Below, one piece after another: positions 1 through 6,679 of a DNA stretch of 8,445 nucleotides (positions are counted from its first letter, which is position 1; each line of letters starts with the position of its first letter). This stretch comes from Candidatus Anderseniibacteriota bacterium (lineage in GTDB: Bacteria > Patescibacteriota > Andersenbacteria > UBA10190). The DNA is taken from NCBI GenBank assembly GCA_003229735.1, contig QIFI01000047.1, forward strand, positions 1 through 8,445. The letters are read 5' to 3'. A program made the translations under genes and the position numbers. Below the pieces are notes generated by a model, which worked only from the letters and a program-made list of their open reading frames with translations, was not told the origin of the DNA and made no database searches.

Positions 1-984
1 ATGAATAAATATCTGATCACCGGCGGAGCCGGGTTCATCGGCTCTCATGCCGCCCGCCATCTTTTGTCTCGAGGAGAAAAAGTGGTTATCCTTGATGATT
101 TTAATGATCGCTACGACCCGCGCCTCAAAGAAGCTCGCGTCGAGCATTTTTTTACTGATGCCCTGCCGCCCCTGGTCATCAAAGCTGATATCCGCGAATT
201 ATCTCAACTTCAACTTTTGTTCAAACAGCACAAATTTGATTATGTCATCCACCTGGCCGCCTGGGCATCCGTACCCACCAGCATTGATAGACCTCACATC
301 TACACCAGTGTCAATGTAGATGGCACCGTCAATATTCTTGAAACTGCTAGACAACACAACATCAAAAATCTGGTTTTTGCCTCCAGCTCCTCTGTTTATG
401 GCGGCCGCCAGGACGTCCCTTTCAAAGAAACTGATCATGTCAACTTGCCCATTTCCCCCTATGCCGCCACTAAAGTAGCCGGCGAAGTCATGTGCGCCGC
501 CTGGAATCACTTATATAACCTGCCCATCAGCTGTCTACGCTTCTTCACCGTTTACGGCCCCTGGGGCCGCCCGGAAATGGCCATTTTCAAATTCGCCGAG
601 GCTATTTTAAGAAACCAACCCATCCAAATGCGCGGCCGCGTCACCGAGCGTGATTTCACCTACATCGACGATTGCGTCGCCGGCATCATCGCCGCCATCG
701 ATCGCCCGCTCGGCTACCGCATCTTCAATCTCGGGGAATCAGACAGTGTCCCCCTCCCCCGATTTATTGCCGCTCTGGAATCAGCTCTCGGCAAACCAGC
801 CATTATTGAAGAAGTACCCCTGCCTCCTGGAGATGTCCCCCGCACTTTAGCCGATATCACCCAAGCCCAAAAATTACTGGGCTACCACCCATCCACCAGC
901 ATCGAACAAGGAATTCCCAAATTTATTGACTGGTACCGTAAATTCTACCTCCCCAACTTCATCCCCAATCTAAGCAAAGATTGA
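1..984 (+). CDS. NAD-dependent sugar-nucleotide epimerase, probably UDP-glucuronate 4-epimerase
   Basis: Cytoplasmic extended short-chain dehydrogenase/reductase that should interconvert a UDP-sugar at C4 through a transient keto intermediate on bound NAD. The Rossmann motif TGGAGFIG lies at residues 7-14, with an acidic residue ending strand 2 (D32) and the AD pair at 62-63. The catalytic set is the serine run at 128-131 and YAATK (Y154, K158). The blocks RFFTVYGPWGRPEMA (180-194) and RDFTYIDD (217-224) are typical of UDP-glucuronate 4-epimerases rather than GalE, so UDP-galacturonate is the likeliest product. The C-terminal block with PGDVPRTLADI (276-286) also fits that subgroup. The length of 327 aa is normal. 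The ATG is base 1 of the window and is the natural family start, but no upstream sequence is visible to judge promoter or RBS. The gene ends with TGA, convergent with the small membrane-protein gene, with a large hairpin between them. Epimerase family is near certain; exact substrate is not. Confidence 0.93.
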   Translation: MNKYLITGGAGFIGSHAARHLLSRGEKVVILDDFNDRYDPRLKEARVEHFFTDALPPLVIKADIRELSQLQLLFKQHKFDYVIHLAAWASVPTSIDRPHIYTSVNVDGTVNILETARQHNIKNLVFASSSSVYGGRQDVPFKETDHVNLPISPYAATKVAGEVMCAAWNHLYNLPISCLRFFTVYGPWGRPEMAIFKFAEAILRNQPIQMRGRVTERDFTYIDDCVAGIIAAIDRPLGYRIFNLGESDSVPLPRFIAALESALGKPAIIEEVPLPPGDVPRTLADITQAQKLLGYHPSTSIEQGIPKFIDWYRKFYLPNFIPNLSKD

Positions 985-1029
985 TTCAAACTGAGATTGT
1001 CAGCGCCACCAAACACTCAGGAACATTTT

Positions 1030-1161
1030 CAGCTTAAACCTGCGCGCGCTTGGGCTAAGCCGACATTGCGCTAGCGAACCGAGATATCCACCTCGCTTTA
1101 GCGAGGTTAGCTCACGGGGAGCACGCTGTCGGTGTGCCCAAGCACGCGCAGGTTTAAGCTG
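1030..1161. repeat. Large imperfect inverted repeat / long hairpin element
   Basis: The arms at 1030-1055 and 1136-1161 are complementary at 25 of 26 positions. The single exception, C1047 opposite A1144, becomes a G-U wobble if the minus strand is transcribed. Inside, after a few unpaired bases, 1060-1065 (CCGACA) pairs with 1127-1132 (TGTCGG). The apex holds a short hairpin, 1090-1097 with 1100-1107 (ACCTCGCT / AGCGAGGT), and a weak one, 1110-1113 with 1119-1122. The element fills most of the gap between two convergent genes, so it may stop transcription from both sides. Neither flank has the U-run of a classical intrinsic terminator. Size and symmetry would also suit a small mobile repeat or a structured RNA. 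I see no flanking target duplication and no open frame. Function is unknown. Confidence 0.85.
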
Positions 1162-1194
1162 CATCACCAGACATTGTTTACACCAGCTTAAACC
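1151..1194 (-). other. Competing 11-bp hairpin spanning the stop codon of the small membrane-protein gene
   Basis: On the minus strand the last codons of the gene contain GGTTTAAGCTG (1194-1184). A 22-nt loop carrying the TAA stop follows, and then CAGCTTAAACC (1161-1151), which is an exact complement. The same 1151-1161 segment is also the outer arm of the larger hairpin (1030-1161), so the two structures exclude each other. The 11-bp complementarity is read directly; any role in termination, mRNA stability or attenuation is inference. Confidence 0.5.
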
Positions 1195-1852
1195 GTCCTC
1201 CCCATAAAACTACCGGCAGACTACCCACCGCCATAGCCAAAACCAGCCGGGCCGCCACCCAGGCCGCCATAGCCAGCTTATTTCCGGCAAATCTCTTTAG
1301 CACCGACTGCCGCCTGGTTTGCCTGGCCTTAATTTCCACTGCCATGTCCCCCAATTTTTCATTATCAGCGATCCGATAATTACCCTCCGGATAATAATCA
1401 TCTTCTTTTTCAATAAATACCTGCGGTGCCGCGCCTCGGCTTTCATATTCAATCATCGACCCATCCACTATAATCTCCATCGATCCTTCCATTAGCCGCG
1501 GTTCATCCAATAATAATGTCAGATTATTATTCCCTGCCATCAGCTCTTGATTAGCTTGATCTATTTTCCACCTTTTTATCTCTTCTTCCCTTTGCTTTAA
1601 AACCACCGCGAATTCCGGCCCAGCTTCGACTAAATATACCGGCAGTAAAATCCGGGTAATTTCCGCCTTCTCTATCACCAGCTTTTGCGTCACCACAAAC
1701 TGCGCGTATACCGGTAATCTCGCCGCTTCATCCATAGGCGCCTTGATCCCCATCACTTCGTATTCTTCATCCTGCTCCAGCCACCACCCATATCCCATAA
1801 CCAGCCCCACCATAATCACTACCGATATAATTGTTGGTAAATTAAGTCTCAT
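1178..1852 (-). CDS. Hypothetical two-TM membrane protein with an extracytoplasmic beta-rich domain
   Basis: This 224-aa protein belongs to no family I can name with confidence. A hydrophobic segment near the start (about 5-25) is followed by an acidic stretch, a soluble middle of alternating hydrophobic residues (about 50-176), a basic linker (TRRQSVLKR, 179-187) and a second hydrophobic segment (about 192-217). The middle ends with YYPEGNYRIADNEKLGDMAVEI (153-174, key residues G157 and G168-D169), which recalls the closing strand of beta-sandwich domains seen in GT-C glycosyltransferase proteins. LPVYL (70-74) and the following strand pattern resemble a segment of the adjacent YfhO-like protein. 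The basic residues just before TM2 sit awkwardly with an outside middle domain, so topology is uncertain. The start ATG (1852-1850) has no Shine-Dalgarno and lies 21 bp from the divergent gene. The C-terminus RFKLV is encoded by a copy of the nearby hairpin arm, so the 3' end may have been altered. A role as a glycosylation accessory protein is only inferred from context. Confidence 0.8.
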   Translation of the reverse strand: MRLNLPTIISVVIMVGLVMGYGWWLEQDEEYEVMGIKAPMDEAARLPVYAQFVVTQKLVIEKAEITRILLPVYLVEAGPEFAVVLKQREEEIKRWKIDQANQELMAGNNNLTLLLDEPRLMEGSMEIIVDGSMIEYESRGAAPQVFIEKEDDYYPEGNYRIADNEKLGDMAVEIKARQTRRQSVLKRFAGNKLAMAAWVAARLVLAMAVGSLPVVLWGGRFKLV

Positions 1853-1870
1853 TATTGTAGTTTCTATAAT
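1842..1870 (+). promoter_or_regulatory. Candidate promoter of the YfhO-like gene, probably giving a leaderless mRNA
   Basis: A perfect TATAAT lies at 1865-1870, three bases before the ATG at 1874. A weak -35 (TTAAGT, 1842-1847) sits 17 bp upstream, inside the start of the divergent gene. Transcription would begin at or just beside the start codon, and no Shine-Dalgarno precedes it. The motif match is direct; activity and the leaderless start are inference. If the true transcription start falls past the ATG, a TTG at codon 19 would be the next possible start, which seems less likely. Confidence 0.45.
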
Positions 1871-1871
1871 A
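1866..1871 (-). promoter_or_regulatory. Candidate -10 of the small membrane-protein gene
   Basis: On the minus strand, TATTAT (1871-1866) matches the -10 consensus at five of six positions and would place the transcript start about seven bases before the ATG at 1852. TACAAT (1859-1854) also matches at five positions but sits too close to the start. No convincing -35 is visible; CTGACT (1897-1892) is 20 bp away. It overlaps the opposing TATAAT, so the two polymerases would compete. Confidence 0.25.
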
Positions 1872-1873
1872 TC

Positions 1874-4795
1874 ATGAACCTTCTCTATTTAAGTCAGCTT
1901 TTTAACCGGATCACGAAATGGCCCCTCTTGCGCCGCCGCGGATTAGGTCTCGCCATAATTCTCATCACCTGGCTGGCTTTTTTTAGCCGCACGCTTTTAG
2001 GCCGGGCCGTCTATTTCCTGGATGATCTCAAAAGTATTTATTATCCCCTGGAAACAGCTTATGCTACTTTCCAACAGGCCGGTGCCTTGCCCCAATGGAG
2101 CCCTCTCTTCGGCTTCGGCCAACCGCTTATGGCCTGGGGCCAGCTGGGTTTCTTCACGCCTTTTCATCTCCTCTTAAGAGCCTTCTCTCTCCATCCTTTA
2201 ATTCTCCTCCAAGCCTCCATCCTATTTTATTTTGCTTTGGGCCTGCTTGGCATGTATGTCTTTGCCAGCCGCCTGGGACTATCCCAGATGGCCGCTTCGC
2301 TGTCAGCCATTATCTTCACTTTCAGCGGCTTCAACGTCGGACACTTAAATCATGTCAACTTCTACACCGGCACCATGATCCTGCCCTGGCTCCTCCTATC
2401 CATATATTTATTCCTGATCAAACCCACTCTACTGCGATCGCTGCTCTTAAGCCTACTTGCTTCAACTATCATATTGAGTTCTCAACCCCAAGTCACTCTC
2501 TACACTATTATTATTGCCGCTATTATCGGCTTATCTCTCCTGGTGACTCATCTCAAATCATTTAATCCTTCCCGATCAGCTTTGGCCAAATATCTTTTCA
2601 AGGCAATTAGTCTGACCATTCTCGCCGCCATTCTAACTCTGGGCCTGTCATCATTCGCCACCCTTCCCCTACTGGAGTTTCTCCCTCAAACCGAACGATC
2701 CGCCGGTATGGACGAATTAGTTTTATATGAATTTAGCTACCCGCCCCAACACGCCATTACCTTGATTTTCCCTTTTTTATTCGGTGGCCACGATAACTAT
2801 TGGGGCGCCAAAGGTTTTCAGGAACTGGCCGCCTATATTGGTATCATCCCCCTCCTGCTCCTGGGGCCAGCCCTGGCCTCCCGACGCCGCTATCTACCCA
2901 TTGTTTTAGGTTCCGTCATTCTGATTTTAATTAGTCTGGCTCTGGCTCTGGGTGAATTTTCTTTCATCTATGAATATCTGGTTAGCCGCAAATATATCAC
3001 TTCCCTGGCCGTGCCTGGAAGATTCATCTATTTCTTCATTGTGGCAGTCTCCATATTAGCCGGTATCGGATTGGATTCCATCACCCGTCCCTCTCATCGC
3101 CGATTCTCCCCCACCTCTCTAGCCGTCCCCGGTCTGCTGATTGCCGCCTTGTTCCTCACCCCTTTTATCATCGACCTCCGGTCAGACACCCGACTTTATC
3201 AAACTCTATTGCCTTACTTGACCTTGAATCCATCCAGCCTCCTATTTTTAGGCGGTTTACTGCTATTTATTCTGGTCTGTTTCCTGCCTCGCTCAACCAC
3301 CTGGTCAAAAACCATCGCCTTAATTACTGTCCTCTGGACTGCTGGCACCCTAATCATCTTTGGCTGGAATTATAATCCTCTAACTGATCCAAAAATAGCC
3401 TTCGCCTCCCCCAATTGGTACCAGTCCATCCGCGAGTACAATGATCAAAACTCCACCCCGGCTCGTCTCTATGCCAGCATTCAACTATTGCGCGCCCAGC
3501 CTGAAGTTAATAATCTGCGTAAAACCGAGTCCTTAAGTCCCGCTCTCACCCTGTTTCAGCCTATAACCGCTCAATATGACAACATTAGCTGTCTGTCCCT
3601 GCCTGTTTACCTGCAGGAAGATCGCCAGGGTACCGTCCTGATTTCTGTCTATCGCCGGCTTGACCAGCCTCCACTAAGAGAAATTGCTCTCCAACCCGAT
3701 CTACTCGTCACCAGTGACCAGCGTCTTTGTTTCAGCCCCATCGTCACCACTCCCGGGGAACAGCTTTATATCAAGTTATCCAGTGATCAATATTCCGGCT
3801 TTCGACTTTTTCTTTATCCCACCGATAACCAGAACGAACAAATATTACTCATCAGAAAACCGGACTATCAGCTAAACGAGGTGCTTAATGCCCGTAAACC
3901 CCTGCGCCTGCTCATCCAGCCGGAACCCGCCGTCAGTCTGGAAGGAGAAACAGCCATCGGTTCCCGTCATCTCAACGTCATCGCCAATGCCAGCAGTGCC
4001 CGCTGGATTGGTTCCCTGTCCATTCGCCCTTACCGGGAATTTATCGAAATGTTTTTTGCTAACGACAGAGAACAATTTGACGGTGATGGTTTTCATGTCA
4101 TCCAAAGTCAGCGCCGCTTATTTGATCTGGCTGGAGTTACTCACTTTACCCAGCATGTCCCTCTAAACCAATCCGACACGCCTATGACTGAATCAAACTT
4201 TACTAAAATCTCCGAGGAATTGACCGGCCCGTCTAATGTCGCCCTCTATCAAAACCCCAGTGCTCTGCCTCGCGCCTTCCTGACTCCCCAGGCTATCTTC
4301 CAGCCGGCTGACGATGAAGCCCGAACCCTTTTACTGGATCCAAATTTTGATCCTTTTACTACCGCCATTATTAACGGTCCCACACCTCCCGATAATCTGC
4401 CTCTGCCTGATTTCCCCGCCCTGGCGGATCAAGTCGACATCATCAATTACCAGCCCACCAGGGTAGACATCAATGTCTCCACCAACCGTGACGCTTTCCT
4501 GATCTTGTCCGATTCCTCCACGTCCCAGTGGCATACTTTGATTGATGGTCAACCTGCCCCCCGCTACACTGCTTACACCTTTTTCCGGGCCGCCTTCGTT
4601 CCGGCCGGTAATCACACCATCACCTTTTACTACTACTCTCCCGCCATCGCCCACGCCAAATCCCTAACCATTGGATCACTTCTGATTATTCTCCTGCTAT
4701 TTCTCCTGGCTGCGCTCTACAAAACACCAGGCTTTAACAGATTAACGAAACACCTTCAAACCCGCCTGCTGGGTAGTCGACCGCTTATCAAGTAA
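1874..4795 (+). CDS. YfhO-family polytopic membrane protein, putative GT-C glycosyltransferase
   Basis: This 973-aa inner-membrane protein has about 13 hydrophobic segments between residues 24 and 497, a soluble region of roughly 420 residues (500-925), one more TM (928-948) and a basic tail. YfhO hallmarks are the acidic first outer loop FLDDLKSIYYPLE (48-60, D50-D51 the likely GT-C acidic pair) with the following PQWSP and FGQPL. The C-terminal motif, running from LILSDSS (876-882) through W886 and DGQ (891-893) to AGNHTITFYYYSP (911-923), is also characteristic. Known YfhO proteins move sugar from an undecaprenyl-phosphate carrier onto lipoteichoic acid in Firmicutes; the acceptor here is unknown. 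Residues 565-665 look like a beta-sandwich insert. The gene is divergent from the small two-TM protein (21 bp apart), starts without a Shine-Dalgarno, and overlaps the opposite TPR gene by 54 bp at its 3' end. Its coding strand is markedly C- and T-rich, and the protein is correspondingly rich in Leu, Ser, Pro and Thr. Family call is firm; substrate is not known. Confidence 0.88.
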   Translation: MNLLYLSQLFNRITKWPLLRRRGLGLAIILITWLAFFSRTLLGRAVYFLDDLKSIYYPLETAYATFQQAGALPQWSPLFGFGQPLMAWGQLGFFTPFHLLLRAFSLHPLILLQASILFYFALGLLGMYVFASRLGLSQMAASLSAIIFTFSGFNVGHLNHVNFYTGTMILPWLLLSIYLFLIKPTLLRSLLLSLLASTIILSSQPQVTLYTIIIAAIIGLSLLVTHLKSFNPSRSALAKYLFKAISLTILAAILTLGLSSFATLPLLEFLPQTERSAGMDELVLYEFSYPPQHAITLIFPFLFGGHDNYWGAKGFQELAAYIGIIPLLLLGPALASRRRYLPIVLGSVILILISLALALGEFSFIYEYLVSRKYITSLAVPGRFIYFFIVAVSILAGIGLDSITRPSHRRFSPTSLAVPGLLIAALFLTPFIIDLRSDTRLYQTLLPYLTLNPSSLLFLGGLLLFILVCFLPRSTTWSKTIALITVLWTAGTLIIFGWNYNPLTDPKIAFASPNWYQSIREYNDQNSTPARLYASIQLLRAQPEVNNLRKTESLSPALTLFQPITAQYDNISCLSLPVYLQEDRQGTVLISVYRRLDQPPLREIALQPDLLVTSDQRLCFSPIVTTPGEQLYIKLSSDQYSGFRLFLYPTDNQNEQILLIRKPDYQLNEVLNARKPLRLLIQPEPAVSLEGETAIGSRHLNVIANASSARWIGSLSIRPYREFIEMFFANDREQFDGDGFHVIQSQRRLFDLAGVTHFTQHVPLNQSDTPMTESNFTKISEELTGPSNVALYQNPSALPRAFLTPQAIFQPADDEARTLLLDPNFDPFTTAIINGPTPPDNLPLPDFPALADQVDIINYQPTRVDINVSTNRDAFLILSDSSTSQWHTLIDGQPAPRYTAYTFFRAAFVPAGNHTITFYYYSPAIAHAKSLTIGSLLIILLLFLLAALYKTPGFNRLTKHLQTRLLGSRPLIK

Positions 4796-6679
4796 TTTCA
4801 AATTAGCCTCTGCCCGCTTATACCCGGGGTCTATTTGCAAAGCCCTTTTAAAACTATCTCGCGCCTCCTTCAACCTTTTCAATCGAAAATAAGCAACTCC
4901 TAAATTATTATATGAAGTAACAAAATCAGGATTCTGCTCCACATTTATCTCCAGCATCTCAATCGCCTCGGCCAGCCGATCCGTCTGAATCAAAACCATG
5001 CCCAGATTATCTCTCGCCCCCGCGTATCTATTGTCATTAGAAATCGCCTGGCGGAACATTTCTTCTGCTTTATCCGTTTCCTTTCGCTGTAAATAAATCG
5101 CCCCCAAATTATTCATGGCATGCGGATAAATCGGCTTCAGCCGTAATGCTTCCTCCAGCTCAACTTCCGCCTCATCTAATTTACCCTTCTGAATCAATAT
5201 CATGCCCAGATTATTATGAGGCTCGGCATAAGTTTCATCTACCATTATCGCTTCCGTAAATGCTGTAACCGCTCTCCCCGTCTCTCCTTTGGTCAATAAA
5301 TGCAGACCTAGATTATTGTGCGGCCGCCCCTTCAAGGGCGACTTATTCGCCGAATCCTGCCAAATACTAATTTTACTCTGCCAGACTATATTTCTCTGCC
5401 AGGTCGCCCACCCCAACACCGCTATCAGTAAACTAACTGCCACCATTAAAGACGCCGCCTGCGTTTTCCCAAACTCCACCGCTTTATTTTCCCGCCGCCC
5501 CAGCCACCAGGCGCCTATTTCCACTAATACCATCACCAACCCCAACAGCGGCAAATATAGCCGATGCTCGAATATCGCGTCGGTAATCGGCACTAAGCTC
5601 GATTCCGGCAGTAAAGCTATATAGAAAAACAAAATCCCAAAAGCCGCCATCCGATACTTTTTTATCCACAACCAGATGGCCGTTATTAACATCCCTAAAT
5701 GAATTACCGCTGACCCGATTACCCGCCCATCCTTAATGCTGGTTGATAGCGGATAATAATAATCCAGGTGCTGATTAATCGGCAGTACCATCAGCCGCAA
5801 ATACGTCCTTACCACTCTAAACTGTGTTAAAAAATAACTATATCGGTCCAACTTATTATTTTCCCTCGCCGCTCTGGAGATACCTTTCAAGTTTAAATTA
5901 TTAAATAAACCAATCTCGCTTATCGGGACTTGATTACGGACAAATAAATCTCTAGCTCCCAACATATAAGCCGGTATTATTATTATTAAAATTACCCATG
6001 GCAATAGCTTCCACCACCTTTTTTTCCACGATCTTAGCGAGGTGCCAAAAAACAATCCTTCCATCAGCACTATCACCACCGGAATAGTAATTGCGTTTTC
6101 CTTAGTATGCATCGCCAGTACTGTGGCTAATAAAGATACTATAGCCCAGATATATCCCGCTCTCTTTGACCCACTAGTTCTAAATCTCACATACCCCAGT
6201 AAAGCCACCACATAAAACAATGCCGTCAATGCCGCTATTCTCTGCACAACATACGTCACCGCCTGCGTTTGAATCGGATGCGACACAAATATCAACCCGG
6301 CCATCAAAGCCAGCAACTGATGGTTGCTAAACTTCAGCCACCCCACCCGCCATTCTTTAATTGGATATAAATAGACACTCAAATAAAACACCAGCCAATA
6401 CACCGCTATCGACGCCAGTATATGTATCCCTATATTCATTATGTGATATCCTTTCACCTCCAGCCCGCTCCAATAATAACTTAGGTCCAAAGTAAAATAT
6501 CCCACCGTCCTTGAGCCCAGCCAGTCATACCACGCCAGATCAAAACTCCGCCGCGCCGGATTCTCCACTATCGAATCTACATCATCAAAAATAAACGGCA
6601 CCGCCAGCGAATTACTATAGATAATCCCGCCCACCACCGCGATCAATACTAGAGAAAAAATGATGACTTTCCAGTTCAT
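4742..6679 (-). CDS. GT-C-like membrane protein with five C-terminal TPRs (TMTC/DUF1736-like)
   Basis: This 645-aa protein has about ten TM segments over residues 5-425 followed by a TPR domain. The first outer loop has FIFDDVDSIVEN (29-40, D32-D33), matching the acidic GT-C loop of TMTC/PMT-type O-mannosyltransferases. HTKENAI (191-197) and EHRLYLP (371-377) are further landmarks of that family. Five TPRs of exactly 34 residues run from 451 to 620 (nt 4820-5329), most with NNLG near the start of helix A. Known eukaryotic relatives transfer mannose from a dolichyl-phosphate carrier to proteins in the ER lumen. Here a polyprenyl-phosphate sugar donor and a protein acceptor held by the TPRs on the outer membrane face are inferred. 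The start ATG overlaps the stop of the upstream paralogue as ATGA, which favours translational coupling, and no Shine-Dalgarno precedes it. The last 17 codons plus the stop lie antisense to the end of the YfhO-like gene. Architecture is certain; enzymatic activity is a prediction. Confidence 0.87.
   Translation of the reverse strand: MNWKVIIFSLVLIAVVGGIIYSNSLAVPFIFDDVDSIVENPARRSFDLAWYDWLGSRTVGYFTLDLSYYWSGLEVKGYHIMNIGIHILASIAVYWLVFYLSVYLYPIKEWRVGWLKFSNHQLLALMAGLIFVSHPIQTQAVTYVVQRIAALTALFYVVALLGYVRFRTSGSKRAGYIWAIVSLLATVLAMHTKENAITIPVVIVLMEGLFFGTSLRSWKKRWWKLLPWVILIIIIPAYMLGARDLFVRNQVPISEIGLFNNLNLKGISRAARENNKLDRYSYFLTQFRVVRTYLRLMVLPINQHLDYYYPLSTSIKDGRVIGSAVIHLGMLITAIWLWIKKYRMAAFGILFFYIALLPESSLVPITDAIFEHRLYLPLLGLVMVLVEIGAWWLGRRENKAVEFGKTQAASLMVAVSLLIAVLGWATWQRNIVWQSKISIWQDSANKSPLKGRPHNNLGLHLLTKGETGRAVTAFTEAIMVDETYAEPHNNLGMILIQKGKLDEAEVELEEALRLKPIYPHAMNNLGAIYLQRKETDKAEEMFRQAISNDNRYAGARDNLGMVLIQTDRLAEAIEMLEINVEQNPDFVTSYNNLGVAYFRLKRLKEARDSFKRALQIDPGYKRAEANLKLLDKRSTTQQAGLKVFR
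6676..6679 (-). promoter_or_regulatory. ATGA stop/start overlap coupling the two TPR genes
   Basis: The TGA of the upstream gene (6678-6676) shares bases with the ATG of the downstream gene (6679-6677). There is no ribosome binding site in the preceding A/T-rich stretch, so re-initiation by terminating ribosomes probably sets downstream translation. The two proteins are therefore likely made together from one mRNA. Confidence 0.75.

Noticed and set aside
199..510. Open frame of 103 codons on the minus strand inside the epimerase gene
   Set aside because: It lies fully antisense to a well-conserved enzyme, has no family signal, and its Gly-rich composition is what C-rich sense codons give in reverse.
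1030..1161. Integron attC site or tRNA-like fold
   Set aside because: The arm ends do not match the RYYYAAC / GTTRRRY core sites, no integrase or cassette structure is near, and no T-loop or anticodon arm can be placed.
1030..1180. Classical Rho-independent terminator
   Set aside because: The stem is far longer than usual and no run of T follows it on either strand, so it cannot be called an intrinsic terminator although it may still stop transcription.
2095..2565. Open frame of 156 codons on + inside the YfhO-like gene
   Set aside because: It is out of frame with a clearly coding gene, rich in Pro, Ser and His from C-rich codons, and has no start signal or recognisable motif.
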